A stretch of DNA of 64,000 bases from Chondrus crispus. Taxonomy: Eukaryota > Rhodophyta > Florideophyceae > Gigartinales > Gigartinaceae. The notes beneath the pieces were generated by a model that saw only the letters and a list, made by a program, of their open reading frames with translations, searched no databases and had not been told where the DNA came from. Positions 28,963-38,697 of the stretch are shown here, one piece after another. A program made the position numbers and the translations under genes. The stretch is taken from positions 411,266-475,265 of the forward strand of contig NW_005178734.1 of NCBI RefSeq assembly GCF_000350225.1, in the 5' to 3' direction. The stretch's first letter is position 1, and each line of letters opens with the position of its first letter.

Positions 28963-30297
28963 TCACCTCTTCACATAGAGTGTGCCACTACTTTCGCTAC
29001 CACAATAATCTGCAGTTGTGCTCTTCACATTTTCCATGACCCAATTGGTAATCTTTGTAAAGGTCTCGCAGACGTCATCGTAAGTAAACAGCGATCTTTG
29101 GCGAGAGGAAACAAGATGCATTCCATTATTCTTCTTTCGTCTTGTATCATTACTTTTTTGAACAACGCGTGCCGCCTTGTTGGCCACACCATTCAAGTAT
29201 CCGTCCTTTACGCTCTTTGCAACATGAGTTTGCACATAATACCCACACTCAACGCCGCCAGGTTGCTGTGGGCCGTTCACTAACACCATGGATGTCTTAT
29301 AGAGATGAGCAACAGATTTCCAAGCACTCTCGAAAACTTTCAGTTCCATCTCATCTAGTTCTGTGACGGCGTTATCCCCACTGTACTCATCTTTTAAACA
29401 ACTTCTTGTCTTCATGACTTTCGCTGTCTCGCGCTTGGAATTTGCCCAAGTTGTATACAGCAGAGTGTATAGAAACTGGAAGACAGACTCAAATCTGGCG
29501 TATCCCCACGCCTTCGTCATGCTGTCGAGAATCAGCACCTGAGGGGCGTCCAATCCAATCGTTTCTGCTAAGTCCCTGGTTTTAGGGAGGCCTTTAGAAG
29601 AAGCCAGCATTTCTATTACCTTAGTGAACACCGTCCCAATGTTTCGTATAGCGACGGTGAAGTAGTGACTAACATTTCCGATAGATTTCCCAGGTAGCAA
29701 TAGAGCCCCGACGAACCACTCCATCGCGGGTGGGATGGGCACGTCATGCTTCAACAACAGAACCAAACGCCGTACTCCTCGACTCTTCGCTCGGAAACCA
29801 GACTTGTACCCCGCATGTATGTCAAAAATGAAAGGGCTGGGGTGAATGGTTACTGTTTTGCCCCGTCCAGTGCTCCGTATGTCGAGCTCAGCAATGCACC
29901 GTAGACCAACCTCCATAGATGTATCCGTTTGCAATTCCTTCTTGACGCGGACGAATGGCATGTAGTCCTTCTTTCGCAGAATAAGACTGGGGCTCAAGCC
30001 AGAAAGGACGGCAGTGAAATTCTCAGAGACCGCCTGTCCGCCGTCTACAGAAGGGTTTTTCTCCGGAGATAGACTATCATCGGAACTTTCATCTGAAATG
30101 CACTTGACCTGACAAATGTCTCGAGTTTCTTGCGCAGCAAGCGGATTCGGAGGTATCATTTGCTCCGAGAGAGTGGCTTGAGCTCTTTTCCGTTTCTTCC
30201 CGACGCGATCTTCATCATCGCTACTACTTTTGAGTCCTTCAGTAGCTTTGAAATACTTATCAATGTCGACGTCGGCGAGGTCTGGTCCGAATTGCAT
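28963..30297 (-). CDS. Stand-alone Ulp1-like (C48) cysteine protease
   Basis: A 444-aa protein. The first 100 residues are polar with basic (GKKRKRAQ) and acidic (DESSDDS) patches, as in nuclear proteins. The catalytic domain shows His211 in VSHYFTVAI, Asp258 in LILDSM, Gln344/345 in NGPQQPGG and Cys351 in VECGYYVQ, the full SUMO-protease triad plus oxyanion Gln. Human and yeast relatives remove SUMO. Here the gene lies among mobile DNA, has AT-richer codons than the host genes and resembles Ulp1-like genes that travel with transposons. It may be transposon-derived and not a cellular desumoylase. It is more distant from the Ulp1 domain at 4576-8724 than a recent duplicate would be. The frame is intact. 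Confidence 0.65.
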   Translation of the reverse strand: MQFGPDLADVDIDKYFKATEGLKSSSDDEDRVGKKRKRAQATLSEQMIPPNPLAAQETRDICQVKCISDESSDDSLSPEKNPSVDGGQAVSENFTAVLSGLSPSLILRKKDYMPFVRVKKELQTDTSMEVGLRCIAELDIRSTGRGKTVTIHPSPFIFDIHAGYKSGFRAKSRGVRRLVLLLKHDVPIPPAMEWFVGALLLPGKSIGNVSHYFTVAIRNIGTVFTKVIEMLASSKGLPKTRDLAETIGLDAPQVLILDSMTKAWGYARFESVFQFLYTLLYTTWANSKRETAKVMKTRSCLKDEYSGDNAVTELDEMELKVFESAWKSVAHLYKTSMVLVNGPQQPGGVECGYYVQTHVAKSVKDGYLNGVANKAARVVQKSNDTRRKKNNGMHLVSSRQRSLFTYDDVCETFTKITNWVMENVKSTTADYCGSESSGTLYVKR

Positions 30298-30791
30298 ACT
30301 CCCCCAGTCAGTAAGTCGGGCTGCGTAGTACTCCAGTGCGTCAACCCATTACACCGGTGAGTTATCCTCGCGTGATGCTTCCAGGGAAGCCCACTCGGCA
30401 TGGCCCTTCAACAAACGAGACACAGCCCCGCGGTTCAGGCACCTACTGCGCTGGAGACGGAAGGCTTCTGCCAGCATGGCTTCCCTTGGCATTGCATTAT
30501 TCATTGCGGAGAAGAACAATCTTTCAGAGGTGATGGAGAAACTGTGGAAGCAATAGTGGCCACGAAAATATATAAGAGAATATACCTGTGAAATTCACTT
30601 TCCAGACAATCTGCGATAATTAGACTTTTCAGAGATTTTTGAAAGTTTGATTGCGACTCTTTTCGGGGCACCGAGGGTAACCTGTTGACGACAGATGGGA
30701 GCCCGCGTTTGGTTGCTGGTGGCTGCGGGATGAGCGCGCTCGGGAAAGCGCCTTAGGAGCGCCTACAACATCAAGATCGCCGACTTTGGCA
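30298..30791. other. Stretch with one kinase-like peptide, no gene called
   Basis: At 30761-30800 the plus strand reads AYNIKIADFGITSL, which resembles a protein-kinase DFG segment, but nothing else of a kinase is nearby. It is possibly another tiny captured fragment. Otherwise no gene. Confidence 0.25.
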
Positions 30792-32145
30792 TTACCAGCC
30801 TAAACCGCCTGGGAAAGCTCGTGACTTTAAAAAGTACCCAGTGCCTTCAATCTTCAAAAAACAGCTCCATGAGCACGATGGAAACGGGGAGGGAATCGAC
30901 GCCTGCGACGGCGACCCCGTTCCGGTCACCAGACCCTGTTCGAGGTTCTTCACCGTCACAAGCGCTCCGCCGGGAAGTATTGAGAGGTTGTCTTTCGGCG
31001 CGATGGTGCCGCATCGTAGTCGTCCGGTAACAGCGCCGTTGTCGCCTAGGGCGGCGCTCCGGAAAAAGTCGGACACAATCAGCCCCGTCGGCTGCACACT
31101 GACCACGGCGATATGCGAAGCGTCTGCGCTTGGTAAACTTTCAATGGCCTCTAGCACGCTCGTTCCCTTGTACCACTTCATCAGTGGGCGTTCCGCGTCC
31201 GGCCTTTTAATCAGGTTGGCCCCCGAGCGACCTGAGGCCGCGACAAATAACACAGACTTGTTCATCTTCCATCCATTCCCTCTCAAAAAGTCCTTGACCG
31301 CCTTGGCAACCATTTTAAACCTCTCCCTTAAAATTTACGATGTCCATCTTATTCACCACCACGATCAGTCGGCTAACCCCCATGGACTTGAGCACGAGAG
31401 TGTGCTCCTTGGTTTGACCGTCCTCCGAAAAGCCCTACTCAAACTCGCCAGGGGAAGCGTCAACCACCAGCAAAGCCACAGACGCTTGTGTCGCGCCTAA
31501 GATCATGGCCGGCACGAAGTCGCGATGCTTTGGTTCATCAATCATGGCATACGTCCTCGCGTTCCGTCCCTCCGTTTTAAAGACCCCGATGGCAATATCA
31601 ATCGTGACACCGCGCTTCCGTTCCACCGCATCCTCATTCGTCCCCCACGCAAGTTCCTGCTCCTTTCTCCGCTGCTTCCGCTTGCCCCACCTGTCCCTTC
31701 TTGCAAGCGCAACATATGCCCTAACAATCGGCCATCTCTCCGCTGCCTCGTGCACATCCCTTCGCTCACCCGCCGCGTGCGGGGCACTCTGCACACCGGG
31801 AGAGCCGACCCGCAGCTCAATCCCGAGTAGAGGTGCCGCCGCCCGGGCCGACGTGCACCCTTCAAGCAGAGCGCCGCTTGGGGAGCACTGCCGTGGCTGG
31901 GGCGCTGGTGATGTCGGGACGTCAGCACGGGCGCGGTCGAGGGCTCGGTGGTCTATGACGTCAACCTGTCCAGCCTGGGCACCTGCTACCTCACCCGGAG
32001 CACCAGCCACCCCCCGAGTGCCTGCTATTTCAGCCTGACCACCTGCCCTCCCTCTTGCTGCGGCCATCTTCCGCCTCCGGATGCTGCGGCGCTGGCCGCC
32101 CCGCCGCTTTCTCTTTTGTGGAGGTGGCTCCGCACGCACCGCCAT
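30792..32145 (-). pseudogene. HBS1: HBS1/EF-1A-like translational GTPase, decayed
   Basis: Reading leftward, the sequence encodes switch I (ERKRGVTIDIAIG), a damaged switch II (MIDEPKHRDFVPAMI in place of the DxPGHxDF form) and VVDASPGEFE. A TAG follows at 31435-31437. The same frame goes on with GFSEDGQTKEHTLVLKSMGV and the NKMD nucleotide motif. A one-base frameshift follows near 31320. The next frame (31313-30792) gives RERFK-type sequence, WYKGTSVLEAIESL and a beta-barrel domain II (GRLRCGTIAPKDNLSILPGG). The P-loop upstream is not recognisable. HBS1 rescues stalled ribosomes with Pelota; EF-1A and eRF3 are alternatives, but the sequence favours HBS1. The nonsense, the frameshift and the degenerate GTPase motifs show that it is dead. 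Confidence 0.75.
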
Positions 32146-32210
32146 GGTACGACGACGAGATGGATACTCTTGAGAGCATGCATTTATTTATTAGTGACCC
32201 TATTATTATA

Positions 32211-32374
32211 GGGTTACGTACCGCATATGGGACGCGTACACGCGCGTCCCANNNNNNNNNNNNNNNNNNNNNNNNNNNNNNNNNNNNNNNNNNNNNNNNN
32301 NNNNNNNNNNNNNNNNNNNNNNNNNNNNNNNNNNNNNNNNNNNNNNNNNNNCTCCCATATGCGGTACGTAACCC
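32211..32374. repeat. Perfect inverted repeat around a 100-N assembly gap
   Basis: Bases 32211-32232 are the exact reverse complement of 32353-32374, and the gap (32252-32351, exactly 100 N) lies between them. Just before the gap, GGACGCG and CGCGTCC (32229-32250) can form another hairpin. The gap is either an unresolved palindrome or an artificial join of two contig ends. Frames read through the N run are meaningless. Confidence 0.9.
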
Positions 32375-33149
32375 GGCCTGCGACGCCGATGAGAGGGAGT
32401 GTCACTCACGCGCCCTTCGACGGGCCACGCGAATTCGTAACTTGTGTGTGTGTGTGGACGCGTGGTGACCTGTGTGTGGGTGTGGACGCGGCCGTCTGGA
32501 CGCGTCGGTGCGTACGTGGCGTAGCCCTTAGCTGCCGGCGTCCGAGGGTAGATGGGCGAGGGGACGGACAGGGGAAAAGGGCGTCTGTGTATGCGAGAGC
32601 TCCCGTGGTGGATGTGGTGGTGAGGAAGCAGAGCTGGCAGGAGCGGATGCAAAGTTCGCCGGACGGGACGAAGGAGGAGTTTCCGAGATGGGCTTCGGAC
32701 GTAGAGGGCCGTGCAAATAGGGACGGTTGGTTGCGGGAGGACGAGGTTGTGTTGTTCAACAAGGCGGATGGAAAAGGTGTTTGGGGGCGGGAAAACGATG
32801 AAGCCGAGGATTTGTCGGGAATTGGCTGTATTTAAATTTCAGTTTTTGCGCAGCGCGTCTCTTTGCGCCCGAGCTTGCCGAGGTGCTCGTCGGAGTGCCA
32901 CTGCAGGTCTTCGGGCGCCCCGCGTGATGCGGGCGGCGCGCCGCCATCGCGTCGGGCGGCAGCTTCGCCTTGCGCGAGAGCGCCGACGTGTCCGCACTCC
33001 GCTCGCCGACTCCTTCACATCCCCGACCCGCCTCACATGTGCCCTTCGTCTATCCCGTCCTCCACCCGCGCCCCCGGTCAACATACCGACACCCTCACTA
33101 CCGCCCCCGCCATCATCCCCCGATGCCCTAGACCCATCCACAACATCCC
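32375..33149. other. GC-rich stretch, no gene supported
   Basis: Open frames occur on both strands because of high GC, but none has family features. Remnants of further host genes are possible. Confidence 0.35.
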
Positions 33150-33612
33150 ATGTCGTCAAACCAGGGAATGATGCCTACTGCGGGTGGAGTCCCGGTCGAA
33201 CTCAATGTCTACGATCTTCAGCACCCCGACAATCCGGACGCCGTGCTCACCATTACCTGGTATCTATACGTCGTCGATATGGGGCTATATCACTCGGGCT
33301 TCTCCATTTGCGGAAATGAGTATTGCTAAGGCGGACACGCGGATGACGACACAGGCGTCTTTGAAGTCGTCCCGCGGAAGGCCCCGGATGCGAAGTTTAG
33401 GCAGACAGTCTTTGTAGGGAGTACCAGTCTTGATCCGCAGCAGGTGTTGACACCTGGCCCACCTGTGGAGTGGCAACTCGTATAACTTATTAACGCGGTA
33501 AGTTCTGACTTCTTGTCGAGGCAGGCATGCATTTTTATCTCCTTTTGCACAAGCCTAACCCCTTCGCCGTTGTGTTTTGACCGTGGGCAGAAATTGGAAT
33601 TACTTCGCCCCA
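33150..33612 (+). pseudogene. PPPDE/DeSI-type deubiquitinating-like peptidase with one intron, disabled
   Basis: From the ATG at 33150 the frame encodes VPVELNVYDLQHPDN, then the family's active His region GLYHSGFSICGNEYC, a TAA at 33327-33329, and GGHADDDTGVFEVVPR with FRQTVFVGSTSL. Near 33440 a one-base shift is needed to continue as LWSGNSYNLLTR. A GTAAGT donor follows at 33498, then a CTAAC branch-like site and a CAG acceptor, giving a 93-bp intron (33498-33590). Exon 2 resumes with NWNYFA where the family has NCNHF, so the catalytic Cys has become Trp and the His Tyr. DeSI enzymes remove SUMO or ubiquitin. This copy has a nonsense, a frameshift and lost catalytic residues. Confidence 0.75.
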
Positions 33613-34345
33613 GGCGTTACCGCTGCTCAGCGCGAACGGCTCTCTGGTGTCGCCGCGCTCCGGCATGCCGGGCGGCTCGGCGGGCGCGGCGTCCTCCTCG
33701 AGCATGCGGGCGATGGGCAACCGGTGCGAGAGCTGCGAGCTGGCCATGGCTGCAGTGGCCGCGGCCGCGTCTGCGGCGCGCTGCTGGCGCAGCACCTCGA
33801 GTGCAGCACCTCGAGTGCGGCAATGAATCTCAAATTTCCAAAACATCCAACAATAATACTACTTCCCATTCCCAGACGCATGAATGTGTTTCTCCTTGTT
33901 TCTTCTCGGGATACGAAGTTTTGCAGTTTAGCCATGTCTCGCCACAGTCCAGAGAGATCTCTATTCTGCTGACTTCGCGTCCCCCTCCAGAGTATGCATA
34001 TCCCATGATGTTTTACGTACCCGAATCGATGGCAACCAGACGCCCTCCGTTCGCTGGGTGAGCATTTTCTGGGTGAGCATTTGCGGAGTTGATGTTCATC
34101 TCAGTGAAAAAATACTCATCACTGTACCACAGCCCTGTTCGTGTGCCAACTCGGCACCAACGTGCGGGGAGAAGACTAGATTATCAAAGAAATGATAATG
34201 GTGTGCTGATGGCTTGTCTCTGACTTCGATCGTCTACAAGTCCTTCACCATTCTTCCTGCACCTTTCCAGTAATAATGAGCCTCAAAGTAAAACCATGGT
34301 CTGGTTACCGTAGGGTTACCGTAGGGGTTCATCGCGGTGGCGACA
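33613..34345. other. Decayed sequence between pseudogene fragments
   Basis: GC-rich remains of the DeSI second exon up to about 33830, then AT-richer DNA without a recognisable gene. Confidence 0.35.
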
Positions 34346-34366
34346 TCAATCGAGTTCCGTACGCAC

Positions 34367-34819
34367 CTGTAGGTAGATCTTCCTTGTTGGTAGCTCGTTC
34401 ATAGAGAAGCACAATTCAGTTGTAACAAATCCTTTGATTGTGAGATGGTGCGATTCCCAATTTGTGAGTGCCACTTTTCCATGGTTCCGAATAAAGTGCA
34501 CTGAAATTGGAATAACGAAACCTTGGTCCACCAATTTTCTCAGAGGGGGTTCAGCGTTAAACAGATGCTTGACGGTTAGACGAATGAGTTCTGGATTTCA
34601 CGGAACCCACGAGTCAGGGGATTTTCCCTCTCGTCTGTCAATTTTTGTGGTGACATGGTTCTTAGGGCGAAAACTAACCGTAGAAGCTGTCATCTTGTCC
34701 CAGTGCTTCGACAAATGAATTTGAAAGGCGGCTGTAGGTGTGATGTAGAAGAGCTTCTTCCGTATAGAATTACTCGACGCTCTTCTTGACCCTTTTCGTA
34801 GTTTGGTTGTGCACATCAA
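34367..34819 (-). pseudogene. Nitrate reductase molybdopterin-domain fragment
   Basis: On the minus strand one frame gives KIDRREGKSPDSWVP, a TGA at 34598-34600, then NPELIRLTVKHLFNAEPPL, LVDQGFVIPISVHFIRNHGK and FSMNELPTRKIYLQ. This is the order of the N-terminal Moco domain of eukaryotic assimilatory nitrate reductase, which reduces nitrate to nitrite with NAD(P)H. The stop stands where the family has Arg after DSWVP. Similarity ends at 34367, right at a CAG/GTGCGT sequence that looks like a 5' splice site, so the copy probably came from genomic DNA with introns. The cysteine that binds molybdenum and the haem and FAD domains are absent. Plant-type sulfite oxidase is a less likely source. 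Confidence 0.75.
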
Positions 34820-34974
34820 TCGACAACGAGCTGTTAGAATTTGATGTACATCTTGAAGCAGACAGGCGCGTTACATTTCTACGGCAACACACGAGCCAAC
34901 ACACGAGCACAGTTAGACCCCCATCCCCGCAGACACACCTGAAACTCATCTCTCTCTCCATTTCGGTTATGCAT

Positions 34975-35417
34975 GTTCCAACGTACAAATCAGGTCCAAG
35001 TAGCGACTGTCCGGCGGGCGCACCGTGTCTTTAGGAAAGTGGCGGACGAGAACGGGGAGCTCGTCATCGCGCCCAGCATATCAGGCAGACTTGATAACAG
35101 GCTCGTTGTCGGGCGTGATGCGCACGGGGGCGTCGCGCAGACCGTGCACAAAGTTGGGCATGAACATGTGCTTGCAGAAGGGACCGTAGCTGCCGACCAG
35201 CACGGGGGGGTCGCGGAACTTGTCCTGGATGCACTTGCGCTCGCCGAAGTACTCTCAGACGCGCGCCATGACTGCCGCGGGCCCCATCGCCACACGCATC
35301 CCCCGCGTAGTTGCCGTCCGTGAACTGCCGCAGCGCATACTCGTCCAGCGCTTTGTCCGGCACACTCATCACGGCACCCACTTGCGACATGGCTCGCGCG
35401 GGCAGCGTTGGCGGCAT
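34975..35417 (-). pseudogene. DUF3228-like conserved protein, decayed
   Basis: Minus-strand pieces in two frames resemble a conserved eukaryotic and bacterial protein of unknown function that I place in DUF3228 from memory. They are DEYALRQFTDGNYAG (frame starting at 35417) and, after a frameshift, EYFGERKCIQDKFRDPPVLV, GPFCKHMFMPNFVHGLRDAP, VRITPDNEPVIKSA and DDELPVLVRHFPKDTVRPP. TGA codons at 35255-35257 and 35081-35083 interrupt the second frame. The usual C-terminal part (a short YSREQI-type motif) is missing. The copy is clearly non-functional. The family name is less certain than the fact that it is a broken host gene. Confidence 0.5.
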
Positions 35418-35640
35418 TAGTTTCAGGGTTGCAGCTTTTGATCACTTCAACATTCAGCCCTCTCCTCCAATAGTGCTTTAAGGCCAATTACCATATTACA
35501 GCTGCTCGCTTGCTGCTCTCACGTTCGCAGAAACAAAACATTCAAGTTAGTGGCAGAACTGGCGACACAGTGGTCGCATACGCAGCACGAAGTTCTATTG
35601 AACTCCCAGTCCGTAGAAATCGGCTTTTATCATACCCAAT

Positions 35641-35903
35641 TTAAACTCTTTCTTTGCGAGAGTTACCCCGCCGAGGTGCTCTCTTAACTCTTTCACCGTC
35701 CGCATTCAATCGATTAATGTACATTGCTTGGATAGTCTCTCCGTAGGCCTCAGATAGCGAGGCAGTGCATATCGTTCCCACGGCTCCAAGACCAAGAACG
35801 CGAATCATTCTTGCTAACCACTGATCAACACCGACATTGCCTGTGATATCTGAAACCTGTCCTGTTTTAACTAGTTCCAATTCCAGGTCCGCAGTTGCAG
35901 CAA
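35641..35903 (-). pseudogene. 3' part of an unknown gene split by the gypsy insertion
   Basis: The last 87 codons of the gene that starts at 52413. Read across the retrotransposon, with one target copy kept, the frame continues without a shift: the right flank ends in the codons for LSTQLA and this part begins AATADLELELVKTGQV. It ends in an Arg-rich tail and TAA at 35641. See 50866-52413 for the main part. Confidence 0.6.
35899..35903. repeat. Left 5-bp target duplication of the gypsy element (AGCAA)
   Basis: AGCAA here equals 50866-50870 immediately outside the other LTR. Five bases is typical of Ty3/gypsy integration. Confidence 0.9.
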
Positions 35904-36923
35904 TGTAGTGCAATGCGCCTGTCAGGCAGAGACCGCGGTCCAATGGTCCAGCAAAAACAACAACAGCAGCAAAAAGAAGAACTGCCGATGGCACAGCGCT
36001 ACGGAGTTTCCGACTCTCCCTTCTCCGTTTAAACGAGATTGCGACTCGTAGTAGCTCAGATCCCTGATAGGGGGGGCACAGAGAAATAGCCCGGCCCGAG
36101 ATCGGTGTGGTAGAGACTTGCGAAGAGAACTGCTCGACGAGTGTGGGGTGGGGCGCGTACTTAGGTACCCCGGTTCCACTGGGTTGTAAGGCCAATGCTC
36201 GTTGAGCTTCTTCGACACCTTGTAACGCGACAAGGCCTTCGACGGGGGCGTCGCAAGGCAGCCCGACGGGATAAAATGAAAGTAGCAGCGCTACGTCAAC
36301 TGTGCCGCCCGATGGCTCGAAACACCTACACCGGTTCGGTCGCAACCGACACCGATGGCACCAACACTGGCTCGTAACACGACGGAGCCCTTCGAGGGAG
36401 ACGTCATTGCAACAGTCTCCGTCGGAAAATGGGTCACAGTAGCAGCGCTACGTCAACTGTGTCGCCCGATGGCATAGACACCTACACCGGTTCGGTCGCA
36501 ACCGAGGCCGATGGCACCAACACAAGATAAGGGAAAAATAGGTAGAATTAGAGATAGAAAGGGATAGGGAAATAAAGGAAAGAGAAAAGGGAACCCCCGA
36601 GCAATAGAGGATGCGGTAGGCTTAGGTAAAAGGGAGCGTCTTGGTAGAGACAGACTTCGACCAAGGCGACATTCAACTCCGGCAACTCGGGTTGGTTTAT
36701 TGACTTGTTCGGTCAAAGGGCTAAGTTATATAGAGCCCCGCCGGGGCGAGTACAGTAGCTCCCGGCTCTAGCTTCTAGATCTAATTAGTAAATAAATTAA
36801 ATAATTGAAATAATCGTGCGCTTCGTCGCACACGTGTGTCCCCCAAACCCGGACTACAGTATCCATTTTTTTTCCTTTTTCACTTCCTTTCATCCCCCTA
36901 CCCGAGACGTGTATTGCATTACA
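35904..36923 (-). repeat. 3' LTR of the gypsy element (left copy)
   Basis: 1,020 bp, equal in length to 49846-50865, with TGTAGTGCAAT and ATTGCATTACA ends. An internal block starting AGTAGCAGCGCTACGTCAAC is present twice about 155 bp apart in both LTRs. Frames inside the LTR are not genes. Confidence 0.95.
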
Positions 36924-36935
36924 TATCCCCCTTCT
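36924..36935 (-). promoter_or_regulatory. Polypurine tract next to the 3' LTR
   Basis: On the minus strand, AGAAGGGGGATA directly precedes the 3' LTR. This is the expected position of the plus-strand DNA primer and confirms the leftward orientation. Confidence 0.7.
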
Positions 36936-37033
36936 GAGCGCTCTCGCGCAGCGGCTTCACTCCCTTGGTTCCCAACTTCTTCGTTTTTCTTCCGACCATC
37001 GGTCGTCACTTGCGTGAGAGTACGACGATCTCC

Positions 37034-38697
37034 ATGTTTCCTTCATCGGATCCCACTGCCGGGCATACCACTCGCGGTCGCCGCGGTGTGGGCTTCTCAT
37101 ACACGCCTTCCGTTCCTAGCGACCTTCCTTCCATACCCCAACTTCCCCCGAACACCAACATTCCTGAACCGGCCTTCCATCCCGATCTCTATCCTTCTTC
37201 AGCCCCTCGTCGATACCCATCACTAGCCGAGCTCCAAGGTAAATCCATGCCCGACTATCCCTTACTGTACGCGGCCGCTCCTTGGTTTCCGCCATCGACG
37301 TGCGCGACGTCACTAGCATCGAGCGCGACTTTGCCGACGGTGCAGGGATGCTGCCGGGTCACCTTCCCTTTCAAGCCATTTCCTCCTACGATTGGCGTGC
37401 CCGTATCTCCATTCCCCCATCTATCCTGCGTCGTTCCTCCCCTCGTGGCCGCCAGGGCCTATCCCTGCGGTTCATAGAAGCCGTCCTCGGCCGTCTCGAC
37501 CTATCCCTATCCGATGCCCTCGTTCCTTCGTCCTTCGGATGTGACACGTGGAAATTTCGCACGGAGGGGGAGCTTGATTACCTTGAAAACCTCCTCAGCT
37601 GGACATGGGGTGACCCCGTGCTCGAGGCGGACCGCCTGTGGCATAACTAACTGACGGTGACTAACGATGCCATGTCATACACGCGCGCAATCCTCCCCCT
37701 CAATTTCCGACATATGAAGCGCAGGAACATCCCCTTCTTCCAGCAGACTGTCCGATTCAAGCGTAAGATGAGATCGGACACGGGATATTTCCTAGCTTAC
37801 CAAATGGTTGAGGCGGGGGAAATCGCTCGGTCACACTACCCCAACCGGTACCAGCAACTCCCCTCATGGTGGGGACAATTTGAGGTCTGCCAAAGATTTT
37901 CGGCAGGACTCGGTCCCATCCTTACCTACTTTGGAAGCCATCTCACTGATCCTCGTTACGGGTTGTGGGTTGTCTTTTTGACGGAGTGGTGCGTGAAGGT
38001 AGCCGCCACCTTGCTCTGGGAGGCATACGATTGTTGGCGGCTTTGGTATCTTCCTCCGAAGCTCGTCGAGCTCATGTGCCTTTTGGACTATACTGTGCCC
38101 TTGGGCGGAGCAGACACCGACTTCGAACTGCACTCCTTACTCGAAAAGATCAATCAGGTCGACTGGGATGTTGTTCCCCGTATCAACTCGTCCCGATCCT
38201 TCGCGAAGCGACGCCCGTCCTTTTCTCCCGGAAGAAGTCACAGTGCGGCAGGTGACTTCGTCTGGTTCAACCCTTGGACATCCACCTTGTGCTCTCCCTC
38301 CGAAGCGCGCCTCAGTCGCCAATTCGGCAACCAAGTTCCAACCTCTGACGTGACTCCCAAACGAGCCATAGATCCCCGCGCAAACGACGTTTGTCCCCGA
38401 CCGTCTGCTCCAGATTCCCCTCTCCTTGCAGCTCCTGCTGCTCCTCCTCCTGCTGTCGACATCCCCTCGGCAGGGCATACCGAAACTCTTTCGGTTAGGG
38501 AAGCGTTGTCTTCCCCACCGTCCCCATCAATTCCCAAAAAGAGCGACGGAGCCATTGACATCTACTGCACATTGCTCCGCGCTCATGGCGTCGGAGGTGA
38601 AGCTCTCCAAGGGGCTTCCCTCGATGATCTGCGAGTCCTTGCTCGACTCGTTACCTCACTCCCGAAGGAAAAATCCTTGGGTGTGCCGCCCCACTGA
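37034..38697 (+). pseudogene. Antisense accessory ORF inside the gypsy element
   Basis: A coding-like stretch of about 554 codons on the strand opposite gag-pol, between the chromodomain and the 3' LTR. It starts at the ATG at 37034 (MFPSSDPTAGHTTRG), needs one frameshift near 37280, runs through a TAA at 37648-37650 in the same frame, and ends at 38697. The middle is rich in aromatic residues (LPSWWGQFEVCQRFSAGLGP, then WVVFLTEWCVKVAATLLWEA). The last 120 residues are Pro/Ser/Ala-rich with a short conserved-looking end (LDDLRVLARLVTSLPKEK). I recognise no family. Antisense ORFs in this position are known in some plant Tat-lineage elements (Ogre/Grande type), with unclear function. Both lesions suggest that this copy is inactive. 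Confidence 0.5.

Noticed and set aside
30761..30830. Kinase-like AYNIKIADFGITSL peptide
   Set aside because: Suggestive of a DFG segment, but too short. No HRD, APE or VAIK motif is nearby, so it is recorded only as a possible scrap.
31505..32038. Plus-strand 177-codon frame
   Set aside because: It is antisense to the HBS1-like pseudogene and open because of high GC. It has no family features.
32055..32835. Open frames reading across the run of N on both strands
   Set aside because: They exist only because N codons hold no stop. The flanking sequence is an inverted repeat.
35904..36923. Frames inside the two LTRs, present as near-identical copies at 36 and 50 kb
   Set aside because: They lie wholly in LTR sequence, have low-complexity content and start or end in flanking DNA. 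They are explained by the repeat itself.
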